DNA from: Grifola frondosa
Taxonomy: Eukaryota > Basidiomycota > Agaricomycetes > Polyporales > Grifolaceae
Direction of reading: 5' to 3'
Assembly (NCBI GenBank): GCA_001683735.1
Contig: LUGG01000007.1
Coordinates: forward strand, 1,240,001-1,304,000
Length of the DNA: 64,000 nucleotides
The translations under genes were made by a program, and so were the position numbers. Positions 1-13,400 of the stretch are shown in pieces (positions within the stretch are counted from its first letter, which is position 1; each line of letters begins with the position of its first letter). The notes under the pieces were generated by a model that ran no database searches, was not told the DNA's origin, and was given only the letters and a program-made list of their open reading frames with translations.

Positions 1-732
1 CTTGGCAAGCTGTGTGCTGAGCTCAAGCTGAGCAGTGAGCTTCGAAGCCTCGGCTTCAAGCTGTTGATCACGTGATCGAATGTGATACAAGACTTTGGGA
101 GAGGTTAGGGTTTATGACCACCCTGCCAGAATATCACACCGTGGTGCAGCAGCCCTGCCTGCTACGTCACTGACTCAGACTCATGGGAAGTTCGGGTCTC
201 CAACTCTCCAACTTATCTCACAACTTCCAGCTTACGACTATCATGAGGTACGAGAATGCGTAAATTTACAGCTGCTAACAAAGATAATATACCTACAGGT
301 ATCTATTATTCCGAAAACATGCCAGAGCACTTTATTATTATGCTGCCACGTAAACCAGGCATACTATCGCATGCATCGGCGGCAGTAATTGTCGACTGCA
401 TTGGGGTGAGTGTAGCCAGTATGTGTCCTGTGTGCATTTGCTTCCATTACCTCTTCGAGTTAACGATTTCCTTTCCAGCAATTATTGACTGTGCGCCTGT
501 GTCACCGGCTGTTTATGCTGCATGTGAGCGGTTGATGTTTATCTCTCTCATTTTCGAGCACTAATGCCAGTGGCAGCGCTGCGCGCTGCATCATCGATAC
601 CGTAATGTACTGACTTGAACCTATAATGGGCTCAAATATTTATCTTCTTAGGTTAACCACAACACCAACATTGAATATCATCAGTCAAGCGGTTAGATGG
701 TGAATATACAAGTAATCAGCGGCACCGATGAA
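1..732. other. No gene recognised
   Basis: Only short open frames with no family resemblance and no convincing exon chain. The stretch downstream (3' side) of the zinc-finger gene on the minus strand may hold its 3' UTR. Nothing else is seen. Confidence 0.5.
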
Positions 733-2030
733 CTATGGCTCAGTGTGATGCCCACTTGGCCCTGGCTGAGGCTCACTAGGCCCTGGCATATTTTCGTTGT
801 CAGGGCTTGAATAGTACAAACGAGCGAATAAGCTTCCCGGCGACGATTTACTCGGAACAAAAATCACGTACGCGGTTTCTTCAACTGGCGTGCAGGTCTT
901 CAAAAAATGTCTGGTGCGGATGTCCTTCCGCGCCTGCTGCGCACTCCTGTGACCGCATATTTTGCAATACCACCACGAGTCATTCAGGTGCACGGACGAG
1001 ACGTGCCGTGAGTAATCGCTGGTGCCCTTCTTCCGCCCGCACGTCCCGTTCACCTTTTTCTTATTCGGCCACGGACAATCTATGTATTGGGGCCGTCCTC
1101 CCGGAAAATGCGTGAACACGTGGGCCCTCACGCTCTTAATGTCCGACTTCATCGTTGCCGTGCAGCCTTCAAACAAGCACGGATGCATTTCGTTTGGACC
1201 CGCAGTACGAAGTTCAAATTGTTGGTCGATTTCTGGGTTCTTCCTAGTGGCTTTGTTACCGCCAGCGAGCGGGCCTTCGGCCTCAGGACCGCTGCTGCCC
1301 CCGTTGTCCGTCGCAGCAGGATTTGTCTTTCCTCTGGCGCGGCGTGCGGGCTCTGGGAAGGCCCGTCCGTACAGTCCGCGAGCGCCGGAGCCGTCGTCGT
1401 ACGCATCCCTCGTCATACGCGGTGCGCGTCCGGGGGGAGGTGGCGCGCGCATCCTGGGGTCGTCGGCGGACATCTGACCATCTCCAACCCATGCAGCGGG
1501 GCGCTTTCCCTGTGCTTTGGCACTGCGTGCGGGCGCGGGTGCGGGTTCGGGTTGTACGCGCGCAGTCATGACGCCGTTGGGATCGCCGCCGCGCACCCCC
1601 TGCGGTGCAGCCTGCGCGGGTACCGGGGTGGCTCTCGTGGGTACCGTCCAGTTCTCCCATGCGTCACAGACCTGGAACGGATAGCTGCAAGCAGACATGG
1701 TCATCGGCATCGCCACTGAATACGGAGGCGCGGAATGTGTCACGTACAAGGTGATATAGCGCTTGGTGGCGGGGTTGATCAGCGGGACTCTGCATGGAAC
1801 ATGGGATGAGCGGGTGGGCGAGACGCGCGTCACGGCACGTACTGATAGGTGTAGGTTTGCGGATCCTCGATGATGCGTTTATAGAGAAGGCAGATTTGGG
1901 CGCGCGTAATTGGTCCGCCGTCGGGTGTCGTGGCTGTAACGAGGTGGTAAGTTGTCTGAGGTGGCGCGAAGACGGAGGGAAGGTACGAACGCGGACTGAT
2001 GCGGGTCAGTGGCGTTGTCGCTCTTGGAGG
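733..2030 (-). CDS. C2H2-type zinc-finger protein (5' end unresolved)
   Basis: Probable nuclear DNA- or RNA-binding protein of a basidiomycete-specific type. The large 3' exon (1789-733) encodes about 350 residues: a Pro/Ala/Arg-rich low-complexity part, then three Cys/His clusters, C-x4-C-x13-H-x3-H (starting CLFEGC), a second beginning CPWPNKKK and closing H-x4-H, and a third beginning CKICGH. The upstream exon reads in frame into it through an intron at 1790-1842 (GTACGT...ATGCAG), which joins ...YTYQ to VPLINPATKRY. Exon 1 can be read back to about 2030, but no in-frame ATG is seen there, so another 5' exon or an indel is likely. A second gene with the same CPWP-containing finger type lies at 55,973-57,760. 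Function unknown beyond the fingers. Confidence 0.6.
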
Positions 2031-2731
2031 AAGGACGGAGCGTCAGCGGCTGAATACGAAATAGTGCAAGTGGTGCACTGACCATGATGAAACTCGAGTG
2101 CGAAGGGGAAAGCTGTGTACGAAAGGCGTGACAGTGAGGGTTAGAAGACAGTTGGGAATTGGCTGAAAGAGAGTGGCCTGGTACATAAGCAAATGGATAT
2201 AGTGGCACACAATATCCGATCTCCGGTGCACCGTGTTGCTTTGTTGTGGCTCCTGCGATCGAGTAGCTTTGAGTCAAAGCCACCCGCTGACGGTGAGAAC
2301 GGTCGAGCCTAAGGATGAGCTACCCAAACAGATGCTCAGTCTGCTCAATTCACAACTTATCAGACAATATTAAATACGACGGTAGCTTGTGCGCCGCGTG
2401 GATATGTATGGCACTCTCAGGGACTCTGCACACAAGATGGTGATCGCGGAGTCCGGCAAATGTTCGATCTGGAGAACGTTGTGTTCGGCAAATATAACTA
2501 CAGCAAACTACATTATGACGGTTGTCTAGCCAATAGTACGGAGAAGGCCGACTCCGAATTACACAAGAACAGATCCGCTTTTACAACACTGTATACAGGG
2601 TATACGACACGACAGGTATACAACGAACGACATACAACACGGCAGGGTATATGCAAAGAGATGATAGCGAGAGTAAGCACGATCTCAGACCCAGCGGAAC
2701 AATGTATCGCGTTGAACCCGTTCGACCTGTT
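2031..2731. other. No gene recognised
   Basis: Open frames on both strands are short and overlap without family signal. The part next to 2030 may contain the missing 5' exon(s) of the zinc-finger gene. Confidence 0.4.
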
Positions 2732-3164
2732 CTACAAGTCGAATCTATCCGGCAAACGCGTCGTCGTCTCTCGCTCTCCCTTCCTTGCCTCTTTTGATGA
2801 CCTTTCGAGATCCCCGGGTCTTCCGAAGGGGAGCGGCCGTATCGTCAGCAGGGGGGATGTCGAGAACCACCGCAGGGTTTTTGAGGCGAGTACTGCGACG
2901 GACCGGGGGAACAACATCAACCGCTGTAGTAGGCTGGGTATTGTTGATGTGCGCATTGAGAGAGAGGACGCGGGAACCGTCGGACGTCGCTGATGGAGAC
3001 GGCTCGACAGCCACAGACGTTGTGGCAGGGGGCTGTCTTGCTCTGTTGGGAGACCTGCGCGGCAATCTCCTGATAGGGCGCGACGGATGGGGCTGGGAAA
3101 AGACGGCAGGAGGGGTCGGCTCAGCCTCCTGCAGAACAGGATCAATAGCTCCAGACTGCGACAC
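2732..3164 (-). CDS. Hypothetical Pro/Arg-rich protein or exon
   Basis: Not recognised. A minus-strand frame of about 139 residues is rich in Pro, Ser, Arg and Thr, with basic patches (RRLPRRSPNRAR, RRSTRLKNP, RKVIKRGKEGR) that look like nuclear-localisation or nucleic-acid-binding tails. It may be the 3' exon of a gene that starts near 3860, because further Pro/Ser-rich frames lie just upstream on the same strand. No domain is visible. The overlapping plus-strand frame is probably a shadow of biased composition. Confidence 0.35.
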
Positions 3165-3222
3165 CGCCAGCGAGTGCGAAGATTCTGAAGGGATCCCGGT
3201 CAGCGTAATACAACGTATGCCA

Positions 3223-3857
3223 TTATATCACACGTACCCTCAATTGTATGCAGGGTAGACGGCCCAGCTTCGGTCCCACGTGTCTCCCCTGTTCCCAACC
3301 CATGACGCGGCGGATCTTGCGCTGGGGTTCTTGCTCCGCTGTCCCCGCCCAACCGCTGAGCGACGATTCGGGAATGCGCACCCTCTTTTGGCGAATAGGA
3401 GGTTCAGGGAGTATAGGGTAATTGGCGAGCAACGGAGATCCATTAGATGACAAAAATGGGTCAAATATCGCGTCATATCCATCCCAGAGTCCGCCTCCGG
3501 GATCGGAGCACCAGGTATGTCCGAGAACAAATCCTCTTCGAACGGTTGCGAAGAGGCGTGCAGCGCTCCCGCATGTGGCGCGGAGTCAAGATGGGGCGGG
3601 CGCCCATTCCGCATAGACGGTGAGTAGCCGTCGGAATAGGAGCAGGATCAAGCTGAGATGATGGGCCAGGAACCGATGAGAAAATCTCTTCGAACGGTCG
3701 CGAGAGGCGGGCGGCGCGGATTCAAGATAGGAAGCGTACTCGTACGGCATAGACACGCTGGTGGGTAGTCGGTCTGGATAGAAGGAGAAGGATAAGGCTG
3801 GGAAGACGAGCCCGCGACTGATGAGAATCCTGTCGTGTACTCTTCCGTACGAGCCAT
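3223..3857 (-). CDS. Hypothetical low-complexity gene with internal tandem duplication
   Basis: Not recognised. Two minus-strand frames (3857-3648 and 3614-3240) encode Ser/Pro-rich sequence. They cover a diverged tandem duplication of about 152 bp: the block starting CTCTTCGAACGG at 3534 recurs at 3686, and the following sequence (GGCATAGAC, GTAGTCGG/GTAGCCGTCGG, GGAGAAGGATAAG/GGAGCAGGATCAAG) aligns in order. The two copies are now in different frames, which means either splicing between them or frame decay. It could be the upstream part of the 2732-3164 reading frame. Confidence 0.3.
3534..3815. repeat. Diverged tandem duplication, period about 152 bp
   Basis: Two adjacent copies, about 3534-3685 and 3686-3815, share a chain of short matching blocks beginning with the identical 12-mer CTCTTCGAACGG. 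They are clearly diverged, so the duplication is old. Confidence 0.55.
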
Positions 3858-3869
3858 CTATGGACATGC

Positions 3870-5205
3870 TTAGTGAAAAACTTCACGCGAAACAGAAGAG
3901 AAGCGAACCGGATCTGGTTGAGGCATTACATTAAGATTGAAGTAAGATTCTAAAGGAAAATCAGACCATTTTGGGACTCGTAGACAGCCGAGGTGGGTAA
4001 CGATGATGGCCGGCAGCGATTGGAAGACCTTGTATCTGGGCGGCTTGAAGTTTTGGATCGATGTTACGAGCGGGCAACAACGGCGGGCAGTATTTGTATA
4101 ATACTGCAATGAGAAATATGTGAACATCAGAAACGAAGCGAAGAAGATCATCAATCTAACCAATTCGAAAAAATCCTGGTATCTAGCGGGTTCCTTTGCT
4201 ACCTCCACCTTGTATTGAAATAAATTTTCCACAGCTGGAAAACCAAAAGGGATTGGCACGAGACGAGATGTATAGTATCCGGTGACACGTACGATGATTC
4301 GGCGATGTCCCGCGCCTGTGAAGACCAGAGAGCAACGATGGCAGGGGACTTGTGTCTGATTCGCAGCGTTTTTCATGAGGAGTTCCAGACAGAAATAGGA
4401 TCATCTGTTGAGCCGGATTCACGACCTGGGCAGTGGAAGTCAAATCCTTTCATAAGACGTTGGACTATATAGAGCAATCAACACGAACCAGATCGAATAA
4501 AACGAGGTCGTAGTAAGAGAGATTGTCCCGGGAGATAATGTTGAGGTACACATCCTCCTGAAAGAAATGTTATGAATGCGCTGGAGTGCAAGATCGCCAG
4601 AGAATGAACAAACCTTGCGAAGGATATTTACGACGTTCTGAGATGGCATCCCGAGCGCCACCACCTCCGTCTCTAATGAGGAGTCCCTCCAAAGGACAAT
4701 ATATTTCCGAAGTGCCTGTGCACCAGATGTTTTTTCGACATTGTGCATGATCTAGAGAGGAATATGCGTTCATGAACGTCGTTCCTGGATACAAGTTGAG
4801 AAACGTACAGCCAATGCCCCAGATACAGCATCATCGACGCCGACGCGACATCCAGTGGAGCTGAGCTCGTCATCGAAGACCGGTAAAAAAACTTCATGAA
4901 TACGAAGTTGAAGTTCTTCCTTCAAACTACACGTGATGCGGTAAATAGGGCGGCCCTGTGGAGTGGGCTTATTAGATTGGCAAGGGTATTTTGAACGCGG
5001 ATAGGATCGCAGTCGTATAAATTGCACAACGCTGATCGGTCGACTTGCACGACGTGAAGAACCACGACCGTCTCGTACAAGGCAACATGATTGGGATGTA
5101 GGTGAGTGTCGGTTGAGGTATAATAACAACCCATCGAGAGAGGTTTAAAGGGTGACGTGGTGTACAGGTGGCCGATGTGTGGAGCAAGGAAGTGGAGATG
5201 AACAA
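3870..5205 (-). CDS. Hypothetical spliced gene, weak evidence
   Basis: A chain of minus-strand frames (5134-4922, 4897-4673, 4748-4440, 4376-3870) could be exons of one gene. The 3' frame (about 168 residues) has one hydrophobic segment (LMIFFASFLMFTYFSL) typical of a membrane span. The 5' frame contains ALCNLYDCDPIRVQNTLANL, which faintly recalls the winged-helix region after NACHT domains of fungal NLR-like proteins, but no P-loop or repeats follow, so I do not assign it. Could be a decayed gene. Confidence 0.25.
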
Positions 5206-7013
5206 GTCGCGATCAGACCAAAACAGCTATTTGAGGCGACGGCATTCGTGACAGACGCGACAAATCCTGTCACGGGAGAATCCTCATGTTTCCAAAAGCA
5301 GAGATTGTGAAGGTATTGGTTTATCCGCGTCCGCGTTGCTTTGTGTGACCCACGCGTTCAGCGATCGTCGCCTGCCATTTTCCCGTCAAACCTGGCGAGA
5401 GCCTCTCCGCCGTTCACCATTGTATTATTGCTAATCTTCACAATGCAGTACAACGACTGTTCACCGTGTATACCTTCTCATTTTTGCTGCAGCGCTGAGC
5501 GTGCCCGCAAAGGATTTGGGTGGCGCGCGGCGCGTGCCCGAGGAATGCTGCTCGCGCTGTTCGAAATGAGTGCCACTCCGAAAACGGAAATGAGCATGGT
5601 GAAGCGTACCGGCTCAAAACGCTCTAGCTTGGAATCGCAAATAAAGCACATCACCGCCGAGCGTCGCAAGCATACGCGGTTTCTCCTTCCGCATCTAAGT
5701 GCACGCATCAGGGATCATCCATGCAGACAATGAATTATCCGTTACACAGCCCGTCAGAGTGATTCAGGGCACTACACGCAGGCGTGTTGGTCGATGTGGA
5801 CCTAAGAGAATTCAACGAGGCGAGACTCTTTCCCCTGCCATTGTGCCACGGAGGGTGAGTGCTTGAGCTGGAAATTAATGATCAATTACAAATTATCAAG
5901 CGAATGCGCATTATGAGCGCATATATAATGCGTTATCTTCAGCACGGTTTGCGGCGCATCTTGTTTTGCTCACCTCAAGATCCCGCCGTCGTCGTCGACG
6001 CGGTTCCTAACGGACTAGCGGTCCAAACTCTCCGCTTTTAAAATAAACCAAAGCCAGGTCGTCCACATCTCCTTCGTATTGCTCAGTAAAGCACATCAAA
6101 GCAAGTCGTCCTCCACGAAGGTTTGCAGTGATCAGAGCACGTGACTAAGCGAACCGTCACACGGTGCGGTCACAGAAGTGGTGGCGTCTGCTAATTCCGC
6201 GGGAGGTGAGCGCTCGCATCGCTGTCTTCCGCTTCTCCACAGCTGTCACAAGTCGGGGAGTGTGAGAGGCAGATGACATAGTGGGAAACCACTACGCTAT
6301 GCCCTTCCCGCCTGAAATTTTGAGTCAGGCGGCGAAGTTCACGCCATGCTAGTCACCTCATCATATCATGAACCCAGAAGACTTGCAAGCACACTCCGAC
6401 TAGTCTCAGAGAGTCTGCCGCGCGCTCGTGCGTGCGCCCTGATACCTGATGAGCGTTCCTAGCAAAAGAGGCCAGAACATCTGGCCAACACTCACTTCCA
6501 AGCATGGAATCCGAAGCAATGTCCCCGGCACTTTAGCGGTGTCCCTGGGTCCCTGGGATTAGGACAGCGCGGCCCCGGACAGGCAGCGTACCATCATGCT
6601 CGTTCGTTCGCATTTATTATTAGGTTAGCGCGCGCTTGAAGGAGTGCACCGCGCCCGCAGCTTCTCTGGTCGTCTATCTCCTGTCCGCGCCCATCGCTGT
6701 GGTAAGTTTCATTAATTGGTGCGCACAATCTGCATACACGCGTGATTGTGCGCCGGCAGGTGACAAGAATGATCCTTTCATGGCAGCCCCAACGCGTCAA
6801 CGTTCGTTGATACACCTGGAAACGTATTTCGAGGCCGAACAGCCCGCACAACATTGATTGTTCTATATATACAAAGCTACAAAGACTCTTCTCAGAATAG
6901 GTGTATACAGAGACGATAAAAATGACAACACATTACAGAGTGGTATATTGATAACACAGACAATATTCCACAGTCCATCAATGTCAGGCACACATCGCAC
7001 ATCGTCCTCGTGC
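5206..7013. other. No gene recognised
   Basis: Several short frames on both strands (for example 5341-5733 plus) have no visible domain. A possible splice donor (GTGAGTGC) follows a short frame near 5855, but I could not build a protein from it. Probably intergenic, perhaps with a small undetected gene. Confidence 0.4.
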
Positions 7014-8180
7014 TCATACTGGTGGGCTCGTCTTCTCTTGGAGGGGGTCGCCTACGCCATTCGGACCATTACCCATAATCCCCTCAAATCGTCGTCCGCG
7101 ATAACGTTCAAGCATCAGATCATACTCCGGCCCAATGAGGTGGCCCTTGTCGAGCATGAAGGCCTCGCATTCGCGTATGAAGGCCTCGAGGTCCTTGCAC
7201 TTCGCCGTTGACACCTCTGGCTCGCCTGAACCACGTGAACGTGCTAGGTAAGACGCTGCCAGCGTGGACAATCCACCCAGTATGGGAATTCCGACATGTC
7301 CCTGCAGGCGAGCCAGTCATGTAAGTCTGCTGGGAGAGAGAGGTGAGGGCGGAGAAGCTTACACCGTTGCCTGATGCTGCAATGCCGGTGGTCAGCGCCC
7401 CGAGTAGGACTTGCATGCCGATGGCGGCGTTGAGAGCAAATCCTGACCACTTCGCTGCGAATAGGGTGTCGTAAGCACACAGTCACTAATCATAGCTTAA
7501 GTCATGCATGCTCACCTCTCATGGCATATCGATGTTTCTCAATTTGAGCGGCATCAAGCGTGGGCTGCAGTCGTTCTGCGACAGTTTTCTCGCGATGCTG
7601 TAAGGACTATGAGAAACATTTCCGACCTTATGAGTAGTGACTCACCACAGCGTCGCCGTTGACGCCAACCACCGGCACGTTCCAATCAATAATGGACTTG
7701 TGGGACCTCATCGCATCTGGCATCTGATCCATAGGGCCCGATCCGATACCAAAGCCAACGCCGTTCCCCGGTCCCATCGTCACCGGCCTTTCCCCTTGCC
7801 GTGCAGCTCGACTATCATAGCTGAATGCGCGAGCAGGACGGCGTATGCTCTCCCTAGTTCCCACCATTTCCACGCGAGGATCCTGGCCTACGCTGCCTGT
7901 CATACGGCGCTGGTCATCTCGTGGACGGGAGACACGGAGTACGCGAGGGGTAGGTTCGCCTAATTCTGGGTTATCCTCAGATGACTCTCCCGGAGATTGC
8001 TGCCTGGACGGCCCCGCAATGGGACCTGATTGGGAGATCGGCTGCACCGAAGAGGGCGCATCGATCGGTGCAGGCGATGTTATATTGAGACTAGCTGGGG
8101 GAGGGTGGGTGTTGTAGGGCGGGAGTGGGAACCATCAGACTGGGACTGCGCAGGGGGTGGACCGGATGAGGGCATAGTTA
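7014..8180 (-). CDS. Fungal SLATT (SMODS/SLOG-associated two-TM) membrane protein
   Basis: Small integral membrane protein of the SLATT_fungal family. In bacteria SLATT proteins are predicted pore-forming effectors of nucleotide-triggered defence; the fungal role is unknown. Four exons are readable: exon ending 7646 (Pro/Ser-rich N-terminal region, ...VVGVNGDAV), 7597-7516 (HREKTVAERLQPTLDAA), 7454-7363 (first TM helix, FALNAAIGMQVLLGALTTG) and 7301-7014 (second TM helix GIPILGGLSTLAASYLA, then the family motif RGSGEPE and KDLEAFIRECEAF). Introns are 48, 61 and 61 bp with GT-AG ends and all frames join. The 5' end is uncertain: an ATG near 8176 opens a Pro/Ser-rich frame that differs from the exon frame (8047-7646), so an intron or one-base error lies near 8080-8120. 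Confidence 0.85.
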
Positions 8181-8489
8181 TGAAAGTTGGGGGTGGGGGT
8201 TTCCTATGAGGAGATGTCGGCTGTGTGTCCTCGCGGCCTTCGCGCGGCAGAACTGATGGGCCTTGCTTTGGACTATGGTCTTCGTGGGACAAGTCCATGA
8301 GGAGGGAGTGGGCTCGAGGAAAGCAACAAAGTGGGATGCATGAGAGTTCTGACAGATATAAGTGAAGAACAACATGTTTGCGAGGACCAAAGCACGAGAG
8401 ACTCGAGAGAAGCAGTATCAGAATAGGCGCCTTCCATTGAAGATGTATGCAAGATGATCGCAGATCGGCCATGTGCGAGTATCGCATAA

Positions 8490-10490
8490 GTGTGGCAGTC
8501 TGTGGCAGCCTCGCAAATCCAACGCAGCGCCCACAGCCTCAACTAAGAGATCATATTTCTATATGCTGGCATCTCCTTCGACCTACAATCTCACCGCTCG
8601 GCATCCGCTCACAATGAGTTTTATGCGGGAGGCGTGGAGAATTCCGCTAGATGCCTTCCCATCAATTTAGAGACATACTACAAAAATCTGAAGGGAAGAT
8701 TCTAGGTTCCATATATATACCCTTCATTTACCAGTCACCTTTGCCCAGCTTTTGATCCAAGAGAGCGACGATATAGAACAAGGCCGCCTCATAGAAAGAC
8801 TACGAGCACCTGCTTCCTCTTCAGACATAGGAGGATGTCGCACCTATGTTACCGGAAAAGCACCGACAGATGCGCGTATGCGCAAATGTCCAAACTTGAA
8901 CCGCGTCGATGTTGGCCACTACTCTATCCTGGTCAGTCGTCCCAGTCGTACCGATGGTCCACTCTTGGACATCCCGTGAAATGCGTCGGGATTGCGGAGA
9001 CTCCACAGAGGAAGATGTCAGCCACTGGATAGCTACCAAGCTGAGTATGAGAGTCGGGCGCGGCTGCGAGTGCTGGGCCTTCCGATAGGGTGGCGGCAGT
9101 TTCCAGTGCCAGTCAGTCAAACAACAACGAATAACTCGAGACCAGATAGCCCTGAACAAATTCAGGATTTCATTCGACTATGTAGGAACTGGCTGAAAAT
9201 TTGTTATCCGGAGGTGGCAAAGCCGGATGGCGCCACGACACAAACGAATCTACGCGTAGTTGACGGCGAACGCCACACAAATTAGGGCAAATCCCGGAGA
9301 CATTTTAGCAACATATTAGAGTGGCCATAATAGGCAGTCAAACTATGCCAAAATAGACTTTATTACGGAAGTATCAAAGGCAGATGTCGCTAAGCAAGAA
9401 ATGTATGGGCCTGAGCATAGTTCACTGGCTAGACAGCGTTCACTGTGAACAGAAGTCTAGGAAGACAGGGTAGCACGTATTTGCTTCCCAGGATATGACG
9501 AGAAGCCTGCGGGTGTAAACTCGAATACTTATTCGTACAAGCACGAGACCGCAATGAATGAAAGAAGCGCCAGCTTGGCGGTGATGAGCGCTTCGAGCTC
9601 AAACAGTGAGAATTGCGCAGCCAATCCAGACAGTCGCCCGGGTGTCGAGAAGATCTGACAAAATTCAGAGACTAACAAGCCTGTCAAGCAGAGTGAAAAT
9701 TTGGCTCCTGTCGAGCGGCCATGTCAAGCCGGGAAAACTATGGCAGGAACATTCGGAAGAATATTCATGCAGCGGAGCCAACATTCTCAATTGCGCAAGA
9801 GGAGCACTTGGATGTAGAAGTGAATAATCCCAGTGACAAAAGTAGATATGGAAAAAAAAATGACGTCGACTCACTGGAGACGAGCCGCAACGCTGGTTCA
9901 GGGTGGAATCAGTCTATACGAAATATCGACTCAATGTCACTTTAACGTGTCTGGTAATAGCCTCCTATGAGCCCCCTTCGCGTGAATATTCCGGCATGAA
10001 TGTAAACATTTGATGGGATCGCACCAGAACACTCTCTGAGAGGGCTCCTTTTCTCCGCTGTCCTAGCCTGACCTATGCCAGACTCTCGTTAAGTGTCAAA
10101 AACAATACAATCCGTGTAGAGAATATCTGTGGCGGTTGCGTTAGAGTGGCAGTTAATGGCTAGGTTGCGTAGCGAATGAAAGCCGGAGAGTTTCTGTTGA
10201 AGCTGAACACGATCGGTCACGCGCACGTGCAAATATCGTGACAATCTGAAAAGCGCGAATGATTCGTAAAAATAATGAACGAACGCGTGTAAAATGTATT
10301 GTAAAGAGTACGATGTGCATACATGTGGTGTATAAATTCTAGTCATACATTCTTCATTGCGTTTCTATTTCCTTGAGTATATGCGTGTCTACAAATTTGA
10401 CAGTCCCAGTCCGTCGTGATAGCTGACCGAAAAAGTCGCTTTGCGTACGTACATCCCACACGTAGGGATTAAGATACTTTTGTTCCGGGC
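8490..10490. other. No gene recognised
   Basis: About 2 kb without a frame that looks coding. It contains the 3' flank of the ura2-type gene. Nothing else supported. Confidence 0.5.
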
Positions 10491-10492
10491 GA

Positions 10493-13400
10493 TCAGCCCA
10501 TGACGCTAGCCAATAGCGCCATACGGATCTGTGAAAGCATTATGCTCAGGTACAGCATACAAGGTCGATAACGAAAGTCCACGTACAAACAAGCCATAGC
10601 GCATCTGCCGGAAGTACACAGCCCGACGCGAATCGAAATCAACATCAGGGTCAATTTCTGGGTGAGAAAGGAGGTCTCAGCCTTGACATGCAATGCTCTG
10701 AACAAGCTCAACTGCTCACCATTGACTCGCGGCAATGGGTGCATCACGATCATTTCCTCCTTCGCGCGGGACAGCAGAGCGTGGTCGATGCGGTACGCAT
10801 CTTTAACGGCGCGGTATTCCGCATCATCGTGGAAGCGCTCTTTCTGCATCCTCGTGACGTAGAGCACGTCCGTCTCCCCAAGGACCTCCTCAAGGGACTC
10901 GCACTGGTACACCTGTACCCCCTTCTTGCGCGCGGCAGACACCACACTCGCGGGCATAGCAAGTGACGCGGGTGAGACGAAGTTGAGGCGCACCGAGTAC
11001 ATGCAGAGCAGCGTCACTAAGCTGTGCACCGTGCGTCCGTTCTTGAGATCGCCGAGCAGGGTGATCGTGCGCCCGTTGACAGTTCCAAGCTCAGAGCGGA
11101 TCGTGTATACGTCCAGCAGGGCCTGCACAAAATTGATTAATCAAGCTGCAGCGATACTCAGCGGACAACGCACTTGGCTGGGATGCTCCCAATACCATCG
11201 CCAGCGTTCAAGATGGGTACAGGGGAGAACTTAGCTGCGAGCTGCGAGCTGCCGACATCCGGATGACGGATAACAATTGCATCTGCATAGCAGCCCAGCG
11301 TCCTGATTGTGTCCGGGAGAGTCTCACCCTTGAGAACGGATGAAGCCTCCACATTAACGTTCACGACCTGGCCCCCGCAGCGCTTCATGGCCGTATCGAA
11401 CGAAGAGCACGTCCGGGTGGAAGGCTCGTAGAAAACGTGCACAGAATCTTGCCCTTGAGAATGTCGAGACTGCCGTTGCGCTCGACCTGCAGCTGCATCT
11501 CGTGCGCAAGCGAGAAGAGATCGTGCACGTCTCGATGGGTAAACTGCTTGACAGATAAGATGTGGTGACGGTTGAATGCAGGATGAGGAAGTAGATGTGT
11601 GAAGGCGGGAGGAGCCGGGCCTTGGATGGGTACTACACCTTCTGGAGAAACCAACACAGCTGAAGGGACTACCTGAGTTTGGGATGCAACATCAGTAGCA
11701 GCTTTCGCGACTGGCGCAGCAACTCCGAAATCGAGCCATGTTCCCGAGACAGACATGGATCTCCCCTTCGTTGGGTGGCTTATAGTGGCGCTGGAGATAT
11801 CTCGGCCCATCGGAACTGCTGTCAACACGCCATCCAGGAAGGCAGTCTTCCCATGAATAAGCACGCGATGAATAGCACCATTCACCACGGTGCCCTCCAA
11901 CGGCGACCAGCAATGCTCGGTCTTGACGAATTGCGACTTGCGTCCAACGACAATCTCGACATTAGTGTGGCCTTGGTCCGGGAGCCCGAAGATCCTGATC
12001 GGATTGTCATGAAGGCGCAAACGAATATCGTCGAGCGTAAGCCGTCCGGCCGCAACTGCAGTTAGAAGTAATGGAATCGCCTCTTCGATTCCAGATGACG
12101 CGGATGCCTTCTTGCCGAGGTCAGTGGCAAGTTGGTAAGGAACCCTTCCGACGGAGAATGCATCAACTATGTCAAGGTTCTTCCAGAGCGCCTGCTGATC
12201 CTCCGCGGAGGGCAAGCATGTTGCACCAGGGAACTGCTCTTTTGTGAAGAAAAGGGAATAGACGGAGATGTCGCAAGTCACTTTGAGCTGCTTTGCCTTG
12301 CTCAACGAGATCAATAGCATGTCTTCCTTGGTCTGTACGTCCGTGACATGCAAGGTACGATCATGCAGGCCGGCAAGAAGGAGAACCGGCGCGAGGTCTG
12401 CACCTTTGGCATCTGTAACTATTGGCTTGTCGGCTGGCCAAGAGGCAAAATGGGCGGCAACCACGGAGACCTGGCTGCCGGCGTCACTATAGCGGAATGG
12501 AATGAACAAGGATTTGACATCGGCCTTAACTTCCTCGTCGAGAGTCTTCACATTAGTTGCTGAGGCAGCGACGCTCAGGGCATAGTTGCAATAAGAAGAA
12601 CCACTGATATTAGCACGAGCTCGGGTGAGCGCAGCCTGGTCGCAAATCTTGTTATTCTCTCCAACAGGGAGGATGAGCGAAGTCACGAAGCCGCCACCGA
12701 TAGACGCCTTGGTTGCGTTTGCGAAATCTTCGCTATTCGACACGGTCAGGTCTGGTACAAAGCTGGCAATATCAACAAGACCAGGGAATGTGTGTGTTTC
12801 ATGGGAAGTCTTGAAGTCGACCGGCGAAACATCCAGAGGCATTTTTCGGAAGAGTGCCTCGAATAGTAGTTTTGCGATCTTGACATTTGTAATCAAAGGG
12901 ACAGCGAAGTCCACTGCCATTCGCCGACTACGATAGCCCTTGCTTGCATAGCTGGCAGGCCGGCGATAGTGGTTTTTAGAAGGCAAATTGATGTACATAT
13001 CGATCAGGTTGTTTGCGAGATGCTGGGTCAAGGAGTATTCAGATTTCTGCTCGCTATCCTCACCGAGCGTCTCAAGGTACTATGAGGCCGCATCAGTAAA
13101 ATGCATCGCACATAATATGAAGGCTTACCTTGCAAGGAACATGATGTTCGGTGAGGAAGTCGGCTGTGCCTGAAGTTGCGAAAATGTTATAACCTGCGGC
13201 ATGCAACTTCTGCACTGATGGGAGGATCTCCAGCTTCTCCTTGTAGCTCCCGATCGAGAACAGGATGTTTTTCTTGGGAAGGACGATGCCGGTCGAGATG
13301 AGAGCCTTGATATAGGCTTCATACTTATCCCGGCCGAAACATGCCACTTCACCTGTTGACGCCATCTCTACACCCAGAACAGGATCGGCCCCGGAGAGCC

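Noticed and set aside
1022..1719. Plus-strand frames of 151 and 210 residues
   Set aside because: Opposite strand of the zinc-finger exon; no domain and very Arg/Ser-rich composition typical of shadows.
3870..5205. NLR/NACHT-type immune receptor
   Set aside because: Only a faint similarity to a region after NACHT; no P-loop, Walker B or repeat domain seen.
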